NCBI GenBank assembly: GCA_009914615.1
Contig: WNDX01000004.1
Location: 1 to 64,000 of the forward strand
DNA from: Herbaspirillum frisingense
Lineage (GTDB): Bacteria > Pseudomonadota > Gammaproteobacteria > Burkholderiales > Burkholderiaceae_D
Length of the DNA stretch: 64,000 nucleotides
Direction: 5' to 3'
The notes under the pieces were generated by a model. It was not told the DNA's origin, did not search any database, and saw nothing but the letters and a program-made list of their open reading frames with translations. Positions 38,641-47,708 of the stretch are shown here, one piece after another. Each line of letters opens with the position of its first letter. The stretch's first letter is position 1. Both the position numbers and the translations under genes were made by a program.

Positions 38641-39924
38641 ATGACCACCATCGCCACCCGTCCCGCCGCAGCCATGCCATTGGCCGAACCGACACCCCAG
38701 CAACTCAGGCGCGACCTGCGCGCGGCACAGACCCGCAAGCGCCTGGGCGCGCTGGCGCTGATCGCGCCGCTGGCGATCTTCCTGCTGCTGACCTTCGTGG
38801 CGCCCATCGTCGCCCTGCTGCAACGCGCCGTGGAAAATCCCGAAGTCGCCGCCACCCTGCCCCATACCGTCGCCGTGCTGGCCAGATGGGATCGCAAGGC
38901 GGCCTTGCCCGACCAGGCCTATGCCGCGCTGGCCGACGACCTGGCGCGCGCCAAGGAAGACAGCACCGCCGGCCAGCTGGCGCGCCGCATCAACATCGAA
39001 ATCCCCGGCTCGCGCTCGCTGATCATGGGCACCGCGCGCGCCATGCCGCTGCGCGACGCCGACGGCAAGCCGCTGGCCGCCGCCGAGGCGAAACAGGCCA
39101 TCATCGGCATCAATCCCCAATGGGGCGAACCGGATATCTGGCGCGTGATCGCCCAGAACGGCTCGCCGTATTCGCCCTACTATCTGCTGGCCTCGATGGA
39201 TCTGCGCCAGAACGTCTATGGCGACATCGAGCAGGCCAGCCCGGACGCCTCGATCTATCGCGCCATCTTCGGTCGCACGCTGTGGATGAGCGGCGTGGTC
39301 ACGGTGATCACGCTGCTGCTGGCTTATCCGCTGGCCTACTGGCTCTCCACCATGTCCGAGCGGCGCGCCAACCTGCTGATGATCCTGGTGCTGATCCCGT
39401 TCTGGACCTCGATCCTGGTGCGCGTGGCGGCCTGGATCGTGCTGCTGCAATCGGAGGGCTTGGTCAACAAGGCGCTGATGCTGGCGGGCCTGACGCAGGC
39501 GCCGCTGGAGATGATGTTCAACCGCGTCGGCGTGTACGTCTCGATGATGCACATCCTCTTGCCCTTCATGATCCTGCCGCTGTACAGCGTGATGAAGTCG
39601 GTGCCGCCGACCTATCTCAAGGCCGCGGTATCGCTGGGCAGCCATCCCTTCGCCGCGTTCTGGCGGGTGTACGTGCCGCAGACCTATCCGGGCGTGGGCG
39701 CCGGCGTGTTGCTGGTGTTCATCATGGCCGGCGGTTACTACATCACGCCGGCCCTGCTGGGCGGCCCCAACGAACAGATGGTGAGCTACTTCATCGCCTA
39801 TTTCATCAACACCACGATCAACTGGGGCATGGCCTGCGCGCTGGGCGCCCTGCTGCTGACCGGCACCCTGGTGCTGTACGGCGTGTATCGCCGCTTCGCC
39901 AAGGTCGATGTCGGCATCGGCTGA
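38641..39924 (+). CDS. ABC transporter permease (PotB/YdcU-like) with long periplasmic loop
   Basis: This 427-residue permease has one helix near 37-60 (LALIAPLAIFLLLTFVAPIVALL), a long loop at about 62-218, and the remaining helices in the C-terminal half. The EAA-type loop is seen in YLKAAVSLGSHPFAAFWRVYVPQTYPGV. PotB proteins are usually about 285 residues; here the insertion of about 150 residues between helices 1 and 2 is unusual and found in one subgroup of polyamine-type permeases. It starts at ATG 38641, with 27 bp between its stop and the next permease. Confidence 0.88.
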   Translation: MTTIATRPAAAMPLAEPTPQQLRRDLRAAQTRKRLGALALIAPLAIFLLLTFVAPIVALLQRAVENPEVAATLPHTVAVLARWDRKAALPDQAYAALADDLARAKEDSTAGQLARRINIEIPGSRSLIMGTARAMPLRDADGKPLAAAEAKQAIIGINPQWGEPDIWRVIAQNGSPYSPYYLLASMDLRQNVYGDIEQASPDASIYRAIFGRTLWMSGVVTVITLLLAYPLAYWLSTMSERRANLLMILVLIPFWTSILVRVAAWIVLLQSEGLVNKALMLAGLTQAPLEMMFNRVGVYVSMMHILLPFMILPLYSVMKSVPPTYLKAAVSLGSHPFAAFWRVYVPQTYPGVGAGVLLVFIMAGGYYITPALLGGPNEQMVSYFIAYFINTTINWGMACALGALLLTGTLVLYGVYRRFAKVDVGIG

Positions 39925-39951
39925 CGCGCAACAGAACTCACGGAGACCGCC

Positions 39952-40785
39952 ATGAACAAACCGCCTCTCTTCCCGCCCTACGTGTCGCTGACCGAACGCG
40001 CCTGGTTCTTTGCCTCGCGCGGCTTCAACCTGCTGGTGCTGCTGTTCCTGGTGCTGCCCATCCTGGTGATGATCCCGCTGTCGTTTTCCGACAGCAGTTT
40101 CCTGATGTATCCGATCAAGGGCGTGTCGCTGCGCTGGTACCAGAACCTGTTCGCCTCGGATGACTGGATCCGCGCCGCGCAGAACAGCTTCATCGTCGCT
40201 CCGGCCGCCACGCTGATCGCCACCGTGCTCGGCACGCTGGCCGCGGTGGGCCTGAACAAGGCCGATTTCCGCGGCAAGGGCGTGCTCATGGCGGTGCTGA
40301 TCTCGCCCATGATCGTGCCGGTGGTGGTGGTGGGTGTGGGCGTGTACATGTTCTTCGCCCGCATCGGCCTGGCCGACAGCTATCTCGGCCTGATCCTGGC
40401 GCACGCCGCGCTGGGCGCGCCGTTCGTGGTGACCACCGTGCTGGCCACGCTGCAAGGTTTCAACCACAACCTGGTGCGCGCCAGCCTGAGCCTGGGCGCC
40501 GGCCCGCTACGCACCTTCTTCCGCGTGACGCTGCCGGTGATCGCGCCGGGTCTGATCTCGGGCGCGCTGTTCGCCTTCGCCACCTCCTTCGACGAAGTGG
40601 TGCTGACGCTGTTCGTGGCCGGCCCCAACCAGGCCACGCTGCCGCGCCAGATGTTCGCCGGCATCAAGGACAACATCAGCCCGACTATCGCCGCGCTGGC
40701 CACCATCCTGATCATTTTCTCGACCTGCCTGCTGCTCGCCCTGGAGTGGCTGCGCGGGCGCAACAAGGCCGCCGCGCGCATCTGA
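39952..40785 (+). CDS. ABC transporter permease (PotC/YdcV-like)
   Basis: This 277-residue permease of about six helices is the second channel subunit. The EAA loop is LVRASLSLGAGPLRTFFRVTLPVI, and the C-terminal segment SFDEVVLTLFVAGPNQATLPRQMF is diagnostic for PotC-like subunits. AACTCACGGAGACCGCC precedes the ATG. It lies 27 bp before gabD, so both are in one transcript. Confidence 0.92.
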   Translation: MNKPPLFPPYVSLTERAWFFASRGFNLLVLLFLVLPILVMIPLSFSDSSFLMYPIKGVSLRWYQNLFASDDWIRAAQNSFIVAPAATLIATVLGTLAAVGLNKADFRGKGVLMAVLISPMIVPVVVVGVGVYMFFARIGLADSYLGLILAHAALGAPFVVTTVLATLQGFNHNLVRASLSLGAGPLRTFFRVTLPVIAPGLISGALFAFATSFDEVVLTLFVAGPNQATLPRQMFAGIKDNISPTIAALATILIIFSTCLLLALEWLRGRNKAAARI

Positions 40786-40812
40786 CGCGGCGCCCCTCAA
40801 CCTGGAACCCAC

Positions 40813-42270
40813 ATGATGCTGCCCTTGAAAGACCCTTCCCTGCTGCGCCAGCAAGCCTATATCGACGGCGCCTGGTGCGATGCCGACAACGGCGCCGCCT
40901 TCGACGTCAACAATCCCGCCAACGGCGAACGCCTGGGCCAGGTGCCGCAGATGGGCGCGGCCGAGACGCGGCGCGCGATCGACGCCGCCAACGCGGCCTG
41001 GCCGGCCTGGAAGAAAAAGACCGCCAAGGAACGCAGCGCCATCCTGCGCCGTTGGCACGACCTGATGCTGGCCAACGCCGACGACCTGGCGCTGATCATG
41101 ACCGCCGAGCAAGGCAAGCCGCTGGCCGAAGCGCGCGGCGAGATCGGCTATGCCGCCTCCTTCATCGAATGGTTCGCCGAAGAAGGCAAGCGCACTTACG
41201 GCGACACCATTCCCTCCCCCTCACCCGCCAGCCGCATCGTGGTGGTCAAGGAAGCCATCGGCGTGTGCGCGGCGATCACGCCGTGGAATTTCCCGGCGGC
41301 CATGATCACCCGCAAGGCCGGCCCGGCGCTGGCCGCAGGCTGCCCGATGGTGTTAAAGCCAGCCGAAGCCACGCCGTTCTCGGCGCTGGCGCTGGCGGTG
41401 CTGGCCGAGCGCGCCGGCATCCCGGCCGGCGTGTTCAGCGTGGTCACCGGCCTGCCCAAGGAGATCGGCGGCGAGATGACCGCCAATCCCATCGTGCGCA
41501 AGATTTCCTTCACCGGCTCCACCGCGGTGGGCAAGCTGCTGATGCAGCAAAGCGCCTCCAGCATCAAGAAGCTGTCGCTGGAACTGGGCGGCAACGCGCC
41601 CTTCATCGTGTTCGACGACGCCGACCTGGATGCCGCGGTCGAGGGCGCGCTCGCCTCCAAGTACCGCAACGCCGGCCAGACCTGCGTGTGCGCCAACCGC
41701 ATCTACGTGCAGGACGGCGTATATGACGCGTTCGCCGCCAAGCTGGTCGCCGCGGTGCAAAAGCTGAAGGTGGGCGACGGCATGGAGAACGGCACCACGC
41801 AGGGCCCGCTGATCAACGAACAGGCCGTGCAAAAGGTCGAGCAGCATGTCGCCGATGCCGTGGCCCACGGCGCCCGCGTGCTGCTGGGCGGCAAGCGCCA
41901 TGCGCTGGGACACGGCTTCTTCGAGCCGACCGTGCTGGCCGACGTGACGCCGGCCATGCGCGTGGCGCGCGAAGAGACCTTCGGGCCGATGGCGCCGCTG
42001 TTCCGTTTCAAGACAGACGAGGAAGCACTGGCGCTGGCCAACGATACCGAGTTCGGCCTTGCCAGCTATTTCTATTCGCGCGACATCGGCCGTATCTGGG
42101 GCGTGGCCGAAGGCCTGGAATCCGGCATGGTGGGCATCAACACCGGCTTGATCTCCAACGAAGTGGCGCCGTTCGGCGGCGTCAAGCAATCGGGGCTGGG
42201 GCGCGAAGGTTCGCATTACGGCATCGACGATTACCTGGTCATCAAGTACCTGTGCATGGGCGGGATCTGA
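40813..42270 (+). CDS. gabD: Succinate-semialdehyde dehydrogenase
   Basis: GabD oxidises succinate semialdehyde, the product of GabT, to succinate with NAD(P)+. The 485-residue protein is a canonical aldehyde dehydrogenase with catalytic C291 in NAGQTCVCANR and E257 in LELGGNAP. TPWNFPAAMITRKAGPALAAGC and VVTGLPKEIGGEM are in the style of the GabD branch; FGGVKQSGLGREGSHYGIDDYL also fits. It closes the gabT-ABC-gabD operon. A 5-aminovalerate/glutarate-semialdehyde role is possible, since GabT/GabD pairs often handle both. Confidence 0.92.
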   Translation: MMLPLKDPSLLRQQAYIDGAWCDADNGAAFDVNNPANGERLGQVPQMGAAETRRAIDAANAAWPAWKKKTAKERSAILRRWHDLMLANADDLALIMTAEQGKPLAEARGEIGYAASFIEWFAEEGKRTYGDTIPSPSPASRIVVVKEAIGVCAAITPWNFPAAMITRKAGPALAAGCPMVLKPAEATPFSALALAVLAERAGIPAGVFSVVTGLPKEIGGEMTANPIVRKISFTGSTAVGKLLMQQSASSIKKLSLELGGNAPFIVFDDADLDAAVEGALASKYRNAGQTCVCANRIYVQDGVYDAFAAKLVAAVQKLKVGDGMENGTTQGPLINEQAVQKVEQHVADAVAHGARVLLGGKRHALGHGFFEPTVLADVTPAMRVAREETFGPMAPLFRFKTDEEALALANDTEFGLASYFYSRDIGRIWGVAEGLESGMVGINTGLISNEVAPFGGVKQSGLGREGSHYGIDDYLVIKYLCMGGI

Positions 42271-42313
42271 TGCCCGATTTACTGCTGAACTGCTTCTGAA
42301 TCTCCGCCGATTT

Positions 42314-42339
42314 CCCGGCCGCCAGGACTGGCGGCCGGG
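42314..42339 (+). terminator. GC hairpin after gabD
   Basis: An 11-bp stem CCCGGCCGCCA, loop GGAC, TGGCGGCCGGG, lies 43 bases after the gabD stop. It lacks a T-run, so termination may be rho-assisted. Confidence 0.55.
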
Positions 42340-42462
42340 CCGGTTCCCGCCGCGCCGTCCCTTCCGGATCGTGCGGCGCCGCCGCATGGGTGACCGCCGC
42401 AAACCCGCCTCCAGCCTGACCACCCATAAGACCGGCGAATATGGAAAATTAGAAATAATAAT

Positions 42463-42529
42463 TTTTCTTATGAGTGCGGCGGACGTATAAATCGGGTCTC
42501 ACACCTCACACTCTCGGGAGACCATAACA
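42463..42529 (+). promoter_or_regulatory. Candidate promoter of the MFS-aphA operon
   Basis: TATAAA (42486-42491) is a fair -10 box; the -35 (TTTTCT, 42463-42468) is weak. The upstream 42440-42470 stretch is strikingly AT-rich for this genome. Near the start, GGTCTC and GAGACC (about 42496-42521) can pair, and GGAGACC provides the ribosome site. Confidence 0.4.
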
Positions 42530-43873
42530 ATGAACAGCGCCACCGCCGCATCGCGGCACCAACCGGTAAGAGCTTCGCTGGCGGCCTTCGTCGGCACCAT
42601 GATCGAATGGTATGACTTCTACATCTACGCCACGGCCGCCGCGCTGGTGTTCGGCAAACTGTTCTTCCCCACCACCACCGGCTTCTACGGCACGCTGGCC
42701 TCGTTCGGCACCTTCGCCGTCGGCTTCTTCGCGCGGCCGCTGGGCGGCGCGGTGTTCGGCTATATCGGCGACCGCATCGGCCGCAAGAAATCGCTGGTGG
42801 TGACGCTGCTGATGATGGGCACCGTCACGGTGCTGATCGGCCTGTTGCCGACCTATGCCAGCATCGGCGTGTGGGCGCCGGTGGCGCTGGTGGTGCTGCG
42901 TTTCATCCAGGGCATCGCGGTGGGTGGCGAATGGGGCGGCGCGGTGCTGATGGCCAGCGAGCATTCGCCCGACCAGAGCAAACGCACCTTCCTGGCCTCG
43001 TTTGCCCAACTGGGCAGCCCGGCCGGCCTGATCCTGGCCACGCTGATGTTCAAGCTGGTGAGCTCGCTGGACAACGAGGTCTTCCTCGACTGGGGCTGGC
43101 GCGTGCCCTTCCTGCTGAGCGCGGTGCTGCTCGCGGTGGGTTTCGCCATCCGCCTGTCGGTCAATGAATCGCCGGACTTCCTGGCGGAGCAGGCGCGCCG
43201 CGAACAGGCCGCCCGCGATGCCAAGAGCCAGCAGGACACCGCACCGCTGCTGGAAGTGCTGCGCGGCGCGCCGGGCCTGCTGGCGCTGGCCATCGGCGCC
43301 AACGTGCTGGGCATCGCCGGCTTCTACTTCACCAATACCTTCATGCTGGTGTACACCACGCAATACCTGCACCTGCAGCGCGGCCTGGTGCTGAACTGTC
43401 TGCTGGTGGTGTCGGTGATGCAGTTCTTCATCACACCGCTGTCGGCCCACATCGCCCGCAAGTTCGGCAACCATCGCTTCCTGGTGCTGGTATCGGCGCT
43501 GTCCATCCTCTCGCCCTATGCCATGTTCTCGCTGGTGGACATCGGTTCGCTGCCGGCCGTGACGCTGGGTGTGGGCATCGCCATCCTGTTCATCGGCGCC
43601 TATTACGCGGTGATCGCCGGCTTCGTCAGCGATGCCTTCCCGACTCGCATCCGCTATACCGGCATCTCGATGGCCTACCAGGTCTCGGGCGCCATCTTCG
43701 GCGGCCTGACGCCGCTGCTGGGTACCGTGCTGGCGGAGAGATTCCAGGGCCACTGGTGGCCGCTGGCGCTGCTGTTTTCCGCCATCTCGCTGCTGTCGAT
43801 GCTGTGCGTGTCGCGCCTGGGCGCACGGCGCCAGAGCAGCGCCGCCGCGTTCACCCTGCAGCCGGAGGCCTGA
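42530..43873 (+). CDS. MFS transporter, metabolite:H+ symporter type
   Basis: This 447-residue, 12-helix transporter is of the MHS branch of the major facilitator superfamily (members: shikimate, citrate, alpha-ketoglutarate or proline/betaine carriers). It has the RHQPVRASLAAFVGTMIEWYDFYIYATAAALVFG start typical of that branch and the GYIGDRIGRKKSL loop between helices 2 and 3, then QGIAVGGEWGGAVLMASEHS. Its stop overlaps the start of the acetylpolyamine amidohydrolase gene (TGATG), so the two are coupled and the substrate may be an acetylated polyamine or its product. Confidence 0.88.
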   Translation: MNSATAASRHQPVRASLAAFVGTMIEWYDFYIYATAAALVFGKLFFPTTTGFYGTLASFGTFAVGFFARPLGGAVFGYIGDRIGRKKSLVVTLLMMGTVTVLIGLLPTYASIGVWAPVALVVLRFIQGIAVGGEWGGAVLMASEHSPDQSKRTFLASFAQLGSPAGLILATLMFKLVSSLDNEVFLDWGWRVPFLLSAVLLAVGFAIRLSVNESPDFLAEQARREQAARDAKSQQDTAPLLEVLRGAPGLLALAIGANVLGIAGFYFTNTFMLVYTTQYLHLQRGLVLNCLLVVSVMQFFITPLSAHIARKFGNHRFLVLVSALSILSPYAMFSLVDIGSLPAVTLGVGIAILFIGAYYAVIAGFVSDAFPTRIRYTGISMAYQVSGAIFGGLTPLLGTVLAERFQGHWWPLALLFSAISLLSMLCVSRLGARRQSSAAAFTLQPEA

Positions 43874-44892
43874 TGAAAGCCTTCTACCACCCCGACCAGA
43901 AACTGCACCATCCGCAAAGCTATTACTCGCGCGGCAAGATGCGCGTGCCGCAGGAAGTGCCGCAGCGCCTCGACGAACTGGCTGCGGTCGCCGCCCGCCT
44001 GGGCTTCGACGTGCAGCAGCCGCGCGATGCCGGCGCCGGCGCCATCAGTGCCGTGCATTCGCTGGACTACCTGCAATTCCTGCAGGAAGCCCACGGCCAG
44101 TGGATGGCGCTGCCCGACGACTGGGGCAACGAGGTCGTCTCCAACATCTTCGTGCGCGAACCCAATCCGCTGCGCGGCGTGCTGGCCAAGGCCGGCCGCT
44201 ACCTGGCCGACGGCAGTTGCCCGGTCGGTCCGCAGACCTGGCGCGCCGCCTACTGGTCGGCGCAATGCGCGATCGCCGGCGCCGATGCCTTGCTGCAGGG
44301 CGAGCGCCAGGCCTATGCCATCTGCCGTCCGCCCGGCCACCATGCGCGGCGCGACGCCGCGGGCGGCTTTTGCTACCTGAACAACGCCGCCATCGCGGCC
44401 CAGATGCTGAGCGAGCAATACCGCCGCGTGCTGGTGCTGGACACCGACATGCATCACGGCCAGGGCATCCAGGAAATCTTTTATACGCGGCGCGATGTGA
44501 TGTACGTCTCCATCCACGGTGATCCGGAGAACTTCTATCCGGTCGTGGCCGGCTTCGAGGACGAACGCGGCAGCGGCGAAGGCTATGGCTACAACCTCAA
44601 CCTGCCGATGCCGCACCACTCGCCGGAATCGGTATTCTTCGACCGGCTGGAGCAGGCCTGCCGCGCCATCGAGTTGTACCAGCCGGACGCATTGGTGCTG
44701 AGCCTGGGTTTCGACATCTTCGAAAAGGATCCGCAAGCCATGGTGGGCGTCACCGGCGCCGGCTTCGAGCGCCTGGGCCAGGCGGTCGGCCGCTTCGGCC
44801 TGCCCTCGCTGGTGGTGCAGGAAGGCGGGTACTATATCGAGGGCTTGCAAGACAACGCCGAGCGCTTCTTCGCCGGACTGGCGCATCCCTGA
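43873..44892 (+). CDS. aphA: Acetylpolyamine amidohydrolase
   Basis: This 339-residue zinc enzyme of the histone deacetylase superfamily removes acetyl groups from acetylputrescine, acetylcadaverine and acetylspermidine. Length and residues fit the Mycoplana ramosa enzyme: zinc ligands D192, H194 and D281, and the catalytic pair H156-H157 in RPPGHHARRD. The DTDMHHGQG and GGYYIEG segments are typical. Its ATG overlaps the stop of the MFS gene. With gabT-gabD and a polyamine-type ABC system 1.6 kb upstream, the region looks set up to scavenge polyamines as carbon and nitrogen. Confidence 0.9.
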   Translation: MKAFYHPDQKLHHPQSYYSRGKMRVPQEVPQRLDELAAVAARLGFDVQQPRDAGAGAISAVHSLDYLQFLQEAHGQWMALPDDWGNEVVSNIFVREPNPLRGVLAKAGRYLADGSCPVGPQTWRAAYWSAQCAIAGADALLQGERQAYAICRPPGHHARRDAAGGFCYLNNAAIAAQMLSEQYRRVLVLDTDMHHGQGIQEIFYTRRDVMYVSIHGDPENFYPVVAGFEDERGSGEGYGYNLNLPMPHHSPESVFFDRLEQACRAIELYQPDALVLSLGFDIFEKDPQAMVGVTGAGFERLGQAVGRFGLPSLVVQEGGYYIEGLQDNAERFFAGLAHP

Positions 44893-44978
44893 CGCGGGAG
44901 CGCCGGCGGCGACGGCGACGCGCGGCGGCAGGCCCATCATCGACCCGTTCGCCCCGCCACCCTGACCAGCCCATTGCC

Positions 44979-45956
44979 ATGTCCGCCGCCGACCACACCG
45001 CCCCGCGCCTGCTGCATCCATCGATCTCCTCGGAACGCATGGACTGGAACCTGCTGCGCACCTTCATGTTCGTGGTGCAGGAGCGCGGCGTCGGGCGCGC
45101 CGCCACCACGCTCTGCCTGTCCCAACCGGCGGTCAGCCAGGCCCTGCGCCGGCTGGAAGACGCCGTGGGCGGCGTGCTGCTGCACCGGCGCAACGGCGAG
45201 TTCCGGCTGACCACGCTGGGCGAGGAAATCTACGCGGTGGCGCGCGAGATGTACGGCATGGTCTCGCGCATCGACGGCGCCGCCGGCCATGCCGAGGACG
45301 ACGTGGCCGGCACCTTGCGCCTGTTCCTGATGAGCCGCGTGCAGAGCGCGGCCTACGACGATTTCCTGGCGCAGTTCCACCGTCGCTATCCCAAGGTCGA
45401 ATTCCGCATCGACGTCATGCAAAGCGCCGCCATCCTCGATGCGCTGGCCAAGGGCACCACCGCGCTCGGCCTGTGCCTGTGCCGCAAGCCGGTGGAAAAG
45501 CTGGAGCGCCGGCTGTTCCTGCGCCACCGCTACGTGATCGTGTGCGGCCGCCACCATCCGCTGTTCGCCCAGCGCACGGTGGGCATCGATGACATCCTTG
45601 GCCAGAACTTCGTCTGCTTCGCCAGCGACCAGATCGGCGACACGCTGTCGCCGCTGACCGTGTTCCGCGACCAGCAGGGCTTCACCGGCCACATCGCCGG
45701 CACCTCGCCCTATGTCGAGGAAATCCGCCGCATGGTGGTGGCCGGCGTCGGCCTGAGCTTCCTGCCCGAGCATCTGATCCGCCAGGACGTGGCCGGCGGC
45801 GAGCTGAAGGTTCTGCAATCGGGCGGGCCGGTGGCCGAGATCGATGTGTTCCTCACCTGGCACAGGCAGCGCAAGCTGTCGGGGCCGGAACAGGCCTTCC
45901 TGACGGCCTTCGAGCGCTTCCTGCAACGGGTGCCGCTGGAGGCGCGCACGGCCTAG
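44979..45956 (+). CDS. LysR-family regulator downstream of aphA
   Basis: This 325-residue LysR protein has a HTH at about residues 22-80 (MDWNLLRTFMFVVQERGVGRAATTL, then QPAVSQALRRLEDAVGGVLLHRR) and an effector domain from about 105. It lies 86 bp after aphA on the same strand, so it may control the MFS-aphA pair from within the same transcript or a separate one. The start could be ATG 44979 or the more compact ATG 45039 (MDWNLLRTF). No binding site could be assigned. Confidence 0.8.
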   Translation: MSAADHTAPRLLHPSISSERMDWNLLRTFMFVVQERGVGRAATTLCLSQPAVSQALRRLEDAVGGVLLHRRNGEFRLTTLGEEIYAVAREMYGMVSRIDGAAGHAEDDVAGTLRLFLMSRVQSAAYDDFLAQFHRRYPKVEFRIDVMQSAAILDALAKGTTALGLCLCRKPVEKLERRLFLRHRYVIVCGRHHPLFAQRTVGIDDILGQNFVCFASDQIGDTLSPLTVFRDQQGFTGHIAGTSPYVEEIRRMVVAGVGLSFLPEHLIRQDVAGGELKVLQSGGPVAEIDVFLTWHRQRKLSGPEQAFLTAFERFLQRVPLEARTA

Positions 45957-46045
45957 GCGCGCCGGCGCGGGCGGATCGCGCGCGCTCTTCAAGGCTGCGC
46001 GGCGGCCCGTCCTCCCGGCCAACTTCAGGCACAATAGCGGCTTGC

Positions 46046-46060
46046 GGAAAAACCATTTCC
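46046..46060. promoter_or_regulatory. Small inverted repeat before the FCD-type GntR gene
   Basis: GGAAA-AACCA-TTTCC lies 75 bases before the regulator start, next to a CACAAT -10-like box at 46030-46035. GntR regulators often bind such short repeats to control their own gene. Five-base arms are short, so chance is not excluded. Confidence 0.35.
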
Positions 46061-46134
46061 AAACGATCAAGAACCGGCTGCGCCCATCCGCGATCCATGC
46101 CGGCTCCGCGCCTCTTTGAGACAAGAATCCAGTC

Positions 46135-46845
46135 ATGCCAACGCCAACCAGCCGCGCCAAAGCGGCCGCCAAGGGACTCCCGCAAATCATCCGCGACCAG
46201 TTGCGCTATGAAATCCTCAACGGCACGCTGCCGGCCGGCATGCAACTGCGCCAGGATGCTCTTGCCGAACGCTTCCACACCAGCCGCCTGCCGGTGCGCG
46301 AGGCGCTGCGCCAGCTCGAATCGGAAGGTCTGGTCACCTATCGCCGCAATCGCGGTGCGGTGGTGGCCGGCATGGACGTGCACCAGCTGTGCGAAATCAT
46401 GGACATCCGCATCGCACTGGAATGCCACGCGGCCCGGATCGCCGTGCCCAACATGGTGCAGCGCGACTTCGCCCATCTGCAGGAGATCCTGGACCTCTAT
46501 AACGCCTCCGACTCAGTGGCCGAATGGGGCGAATACAACCGCCGCTTCCACCTGGCGTTATGCGCACCGGCCAACAACACCAAGCTGCGCCGGCTGATCG
46601 AAGAGTTCTGCCTGAACACCGACCGCTATACCCACGAGATGATGTCCCTGGCCACCGGCAAGGAAGCGCCCCAGGCCGACCACTACGACATCCTGGAAGC
46701 CTGCAGGCAGCGCGACGCAGCGCGGGTGGCGGCACTGCTGGAGCGGCACATCATGGAAACCAAGAACAACCTGCTGGCAACGGAGCGCATGAAGCGCGAG
46801 CAGGCCGCGGAAGGCGCGGATGCGGACGTGCGGGATGCGGCCTGA
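46135..46845 (+). CDS. GntR-family regulator, FadR/FCD type
   Basis: This 236-residue regulator has a GntR winged helix (IIRDQLRYEILNGTLPAGMQL, AERFHTSRLPVREALRQLE, residues about 16-70) and an all-helical FCD ligand domain with the metal-binding histidines typical of that class in the C-terminal part. The N-terminal MPTPTSRAKAAAKG tail is flexible. Target genes cannot be told; no enzyme operon is adjacent, and downstream is a convergent GNAT gene with a REP-like element between. Confidence 0.82.
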   Translation: MPTPTSRAKAAAKGLPQIIRDQLRYEILNGTLPAGMQLRQDALAERFHTSRLPVREALRQLESEGLVTYRRNRGAVVAGMDVHQLCEIMDIRIALECHAARIAVPNMVQRDFAHLQEILDLYNASDSVAEWGEYNRRFHLALCAPANNTKLRRLIEEFCLNTDRYTHEMMSLATGKEAPQADHYDILEACRQRDAARVAALLERHIMETKNNLLATERMKREQAAEGADADVRDAA

Positions 46846-46899
46846 GCCTTTCTCCCGGTGTGTTCCCGTGTCCGTTGTGCCACGACGTCTCCTCCATCG

Positions 46900-46925
46900 C
46901 CGCCATCCCGGCAAAGACCGGGATC
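46900..46925. repeat. REP-like palindrome between the GntR gene and the GNAT gene
   Basis: CGCCATCCCGGCAAAGACCG-GGATCC has the same core as the copies at 20476 and 63031, with palindromic arms GGATCCCGG. It lies between convergent genes, the usual site of such elements. Confidence 0.65.
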
Positions 46926-46999
46926 CGGGGACGTTCGTCGTCCGTCAATGAAGGTATGAAGCCATGCCATTCCGAACCTGACGACAAGGGACGTGACAG

Positions 47000-47596
47000 C
47001 TACCCCCGCCCCATCTTCTGCAACAGCACAGCCCTCACCGCCGTCCACTCTTCATCGATGATGGAAAAACGCACCGAATCCCGCTTGCGTCCATCGGGCA
47101 TGATGCGCTCGTGCCGCACGATGCCTTCCTGCCGCGCGCCGATACGCAGGATGGCCGCGCGCGAGCGTTCGTTGAGCACGTCGGTGGTGAATTGCACGCG
47201 TACACATTGCAGCGCCTCGAAGGCGTACTCCAGCAGCAGGAACTTGGCCTCGGTATTGACGCCGCTGCGCTGCATGGACAACGACAGCCAGGTATGGCCG
47301 ATCTCCAGCTTGCGGTTGGCGGCATCCATCTTCCAGTAGCGCGTGGTGCCGACCACACGCCCCGAGGCACGCTCGATGATCACGAAGGGCATCACCTTGC
47401 CCGAGGCCCGGCCTTCCAGCGCGGTGGCGATGTACTTGTCGATGTTCTCCTCGCCCGGCACCACGGTCAGCGTCATGTTCCACAGCTCGCCGTCGTCGGC
47501 GGCGTCCAGCAGCGCGGCGCGATGCGACGCCTCCAGCGGCCTGAGTTCGACGAGTTCACCGGTCAGCACCGGCTGCGGCAGAAGGAAGGCGGACAT
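47000..47596 (-). CDS. GNAT-family acetyltransferase (RimJ/RimL-like)
   Basis: This 198-residue GNAT protein likely transfers acetyl from acetyl-CoA to an amine, perhaps a protein N-terminus or a small molecule. It has the RimL style: L-x-G-E-L-V-E-L-R-P-L near residue 11, VVGTTRYWKMDAANRKLEIG and the acetyl-CoA loop region ending in RAAILRIGARQEGIVRHERIM. AGGAG precedes the ATG at 47596. It is not linked to a visible operon. Confidence 0.82.
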   Translation of the reverse strand: MSAFLLPQPVLTGELVELRPLEASHRAALLDAADDGELWNMTLTVVPGEENIDKYIATALEGRASGKVMPFVIIERASGRVVGTTRYWKMDAANRKLEIGHTWLSLSMQRSGVNTEAKFLLLEYAFEALQCVRVQFTTDVLNERSRAAILRIGARQEGIVRHERIMPDGRKRDSVRFSIIDEEWTAVRAVLLQKMGRG

Positions 47597-47708
47597 GCGG
47601 CTCCTGTGGATAAGATGAATCGGGACGCCCTCATGATGCCCCATGCCGGCTCCGCCCGCGACGAACAGATGCGCGCCAAGCCCGCCGCAACAGATGGCCG
47701 CGCGTCCT

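Noticed and set aside
38395..40467. Long minus-strand frame (690 codons) opposite the two permease genes
   Set aside because: Same shadow effect; the permease frames have membrane helices and EAA loops, the antisense frame has none.
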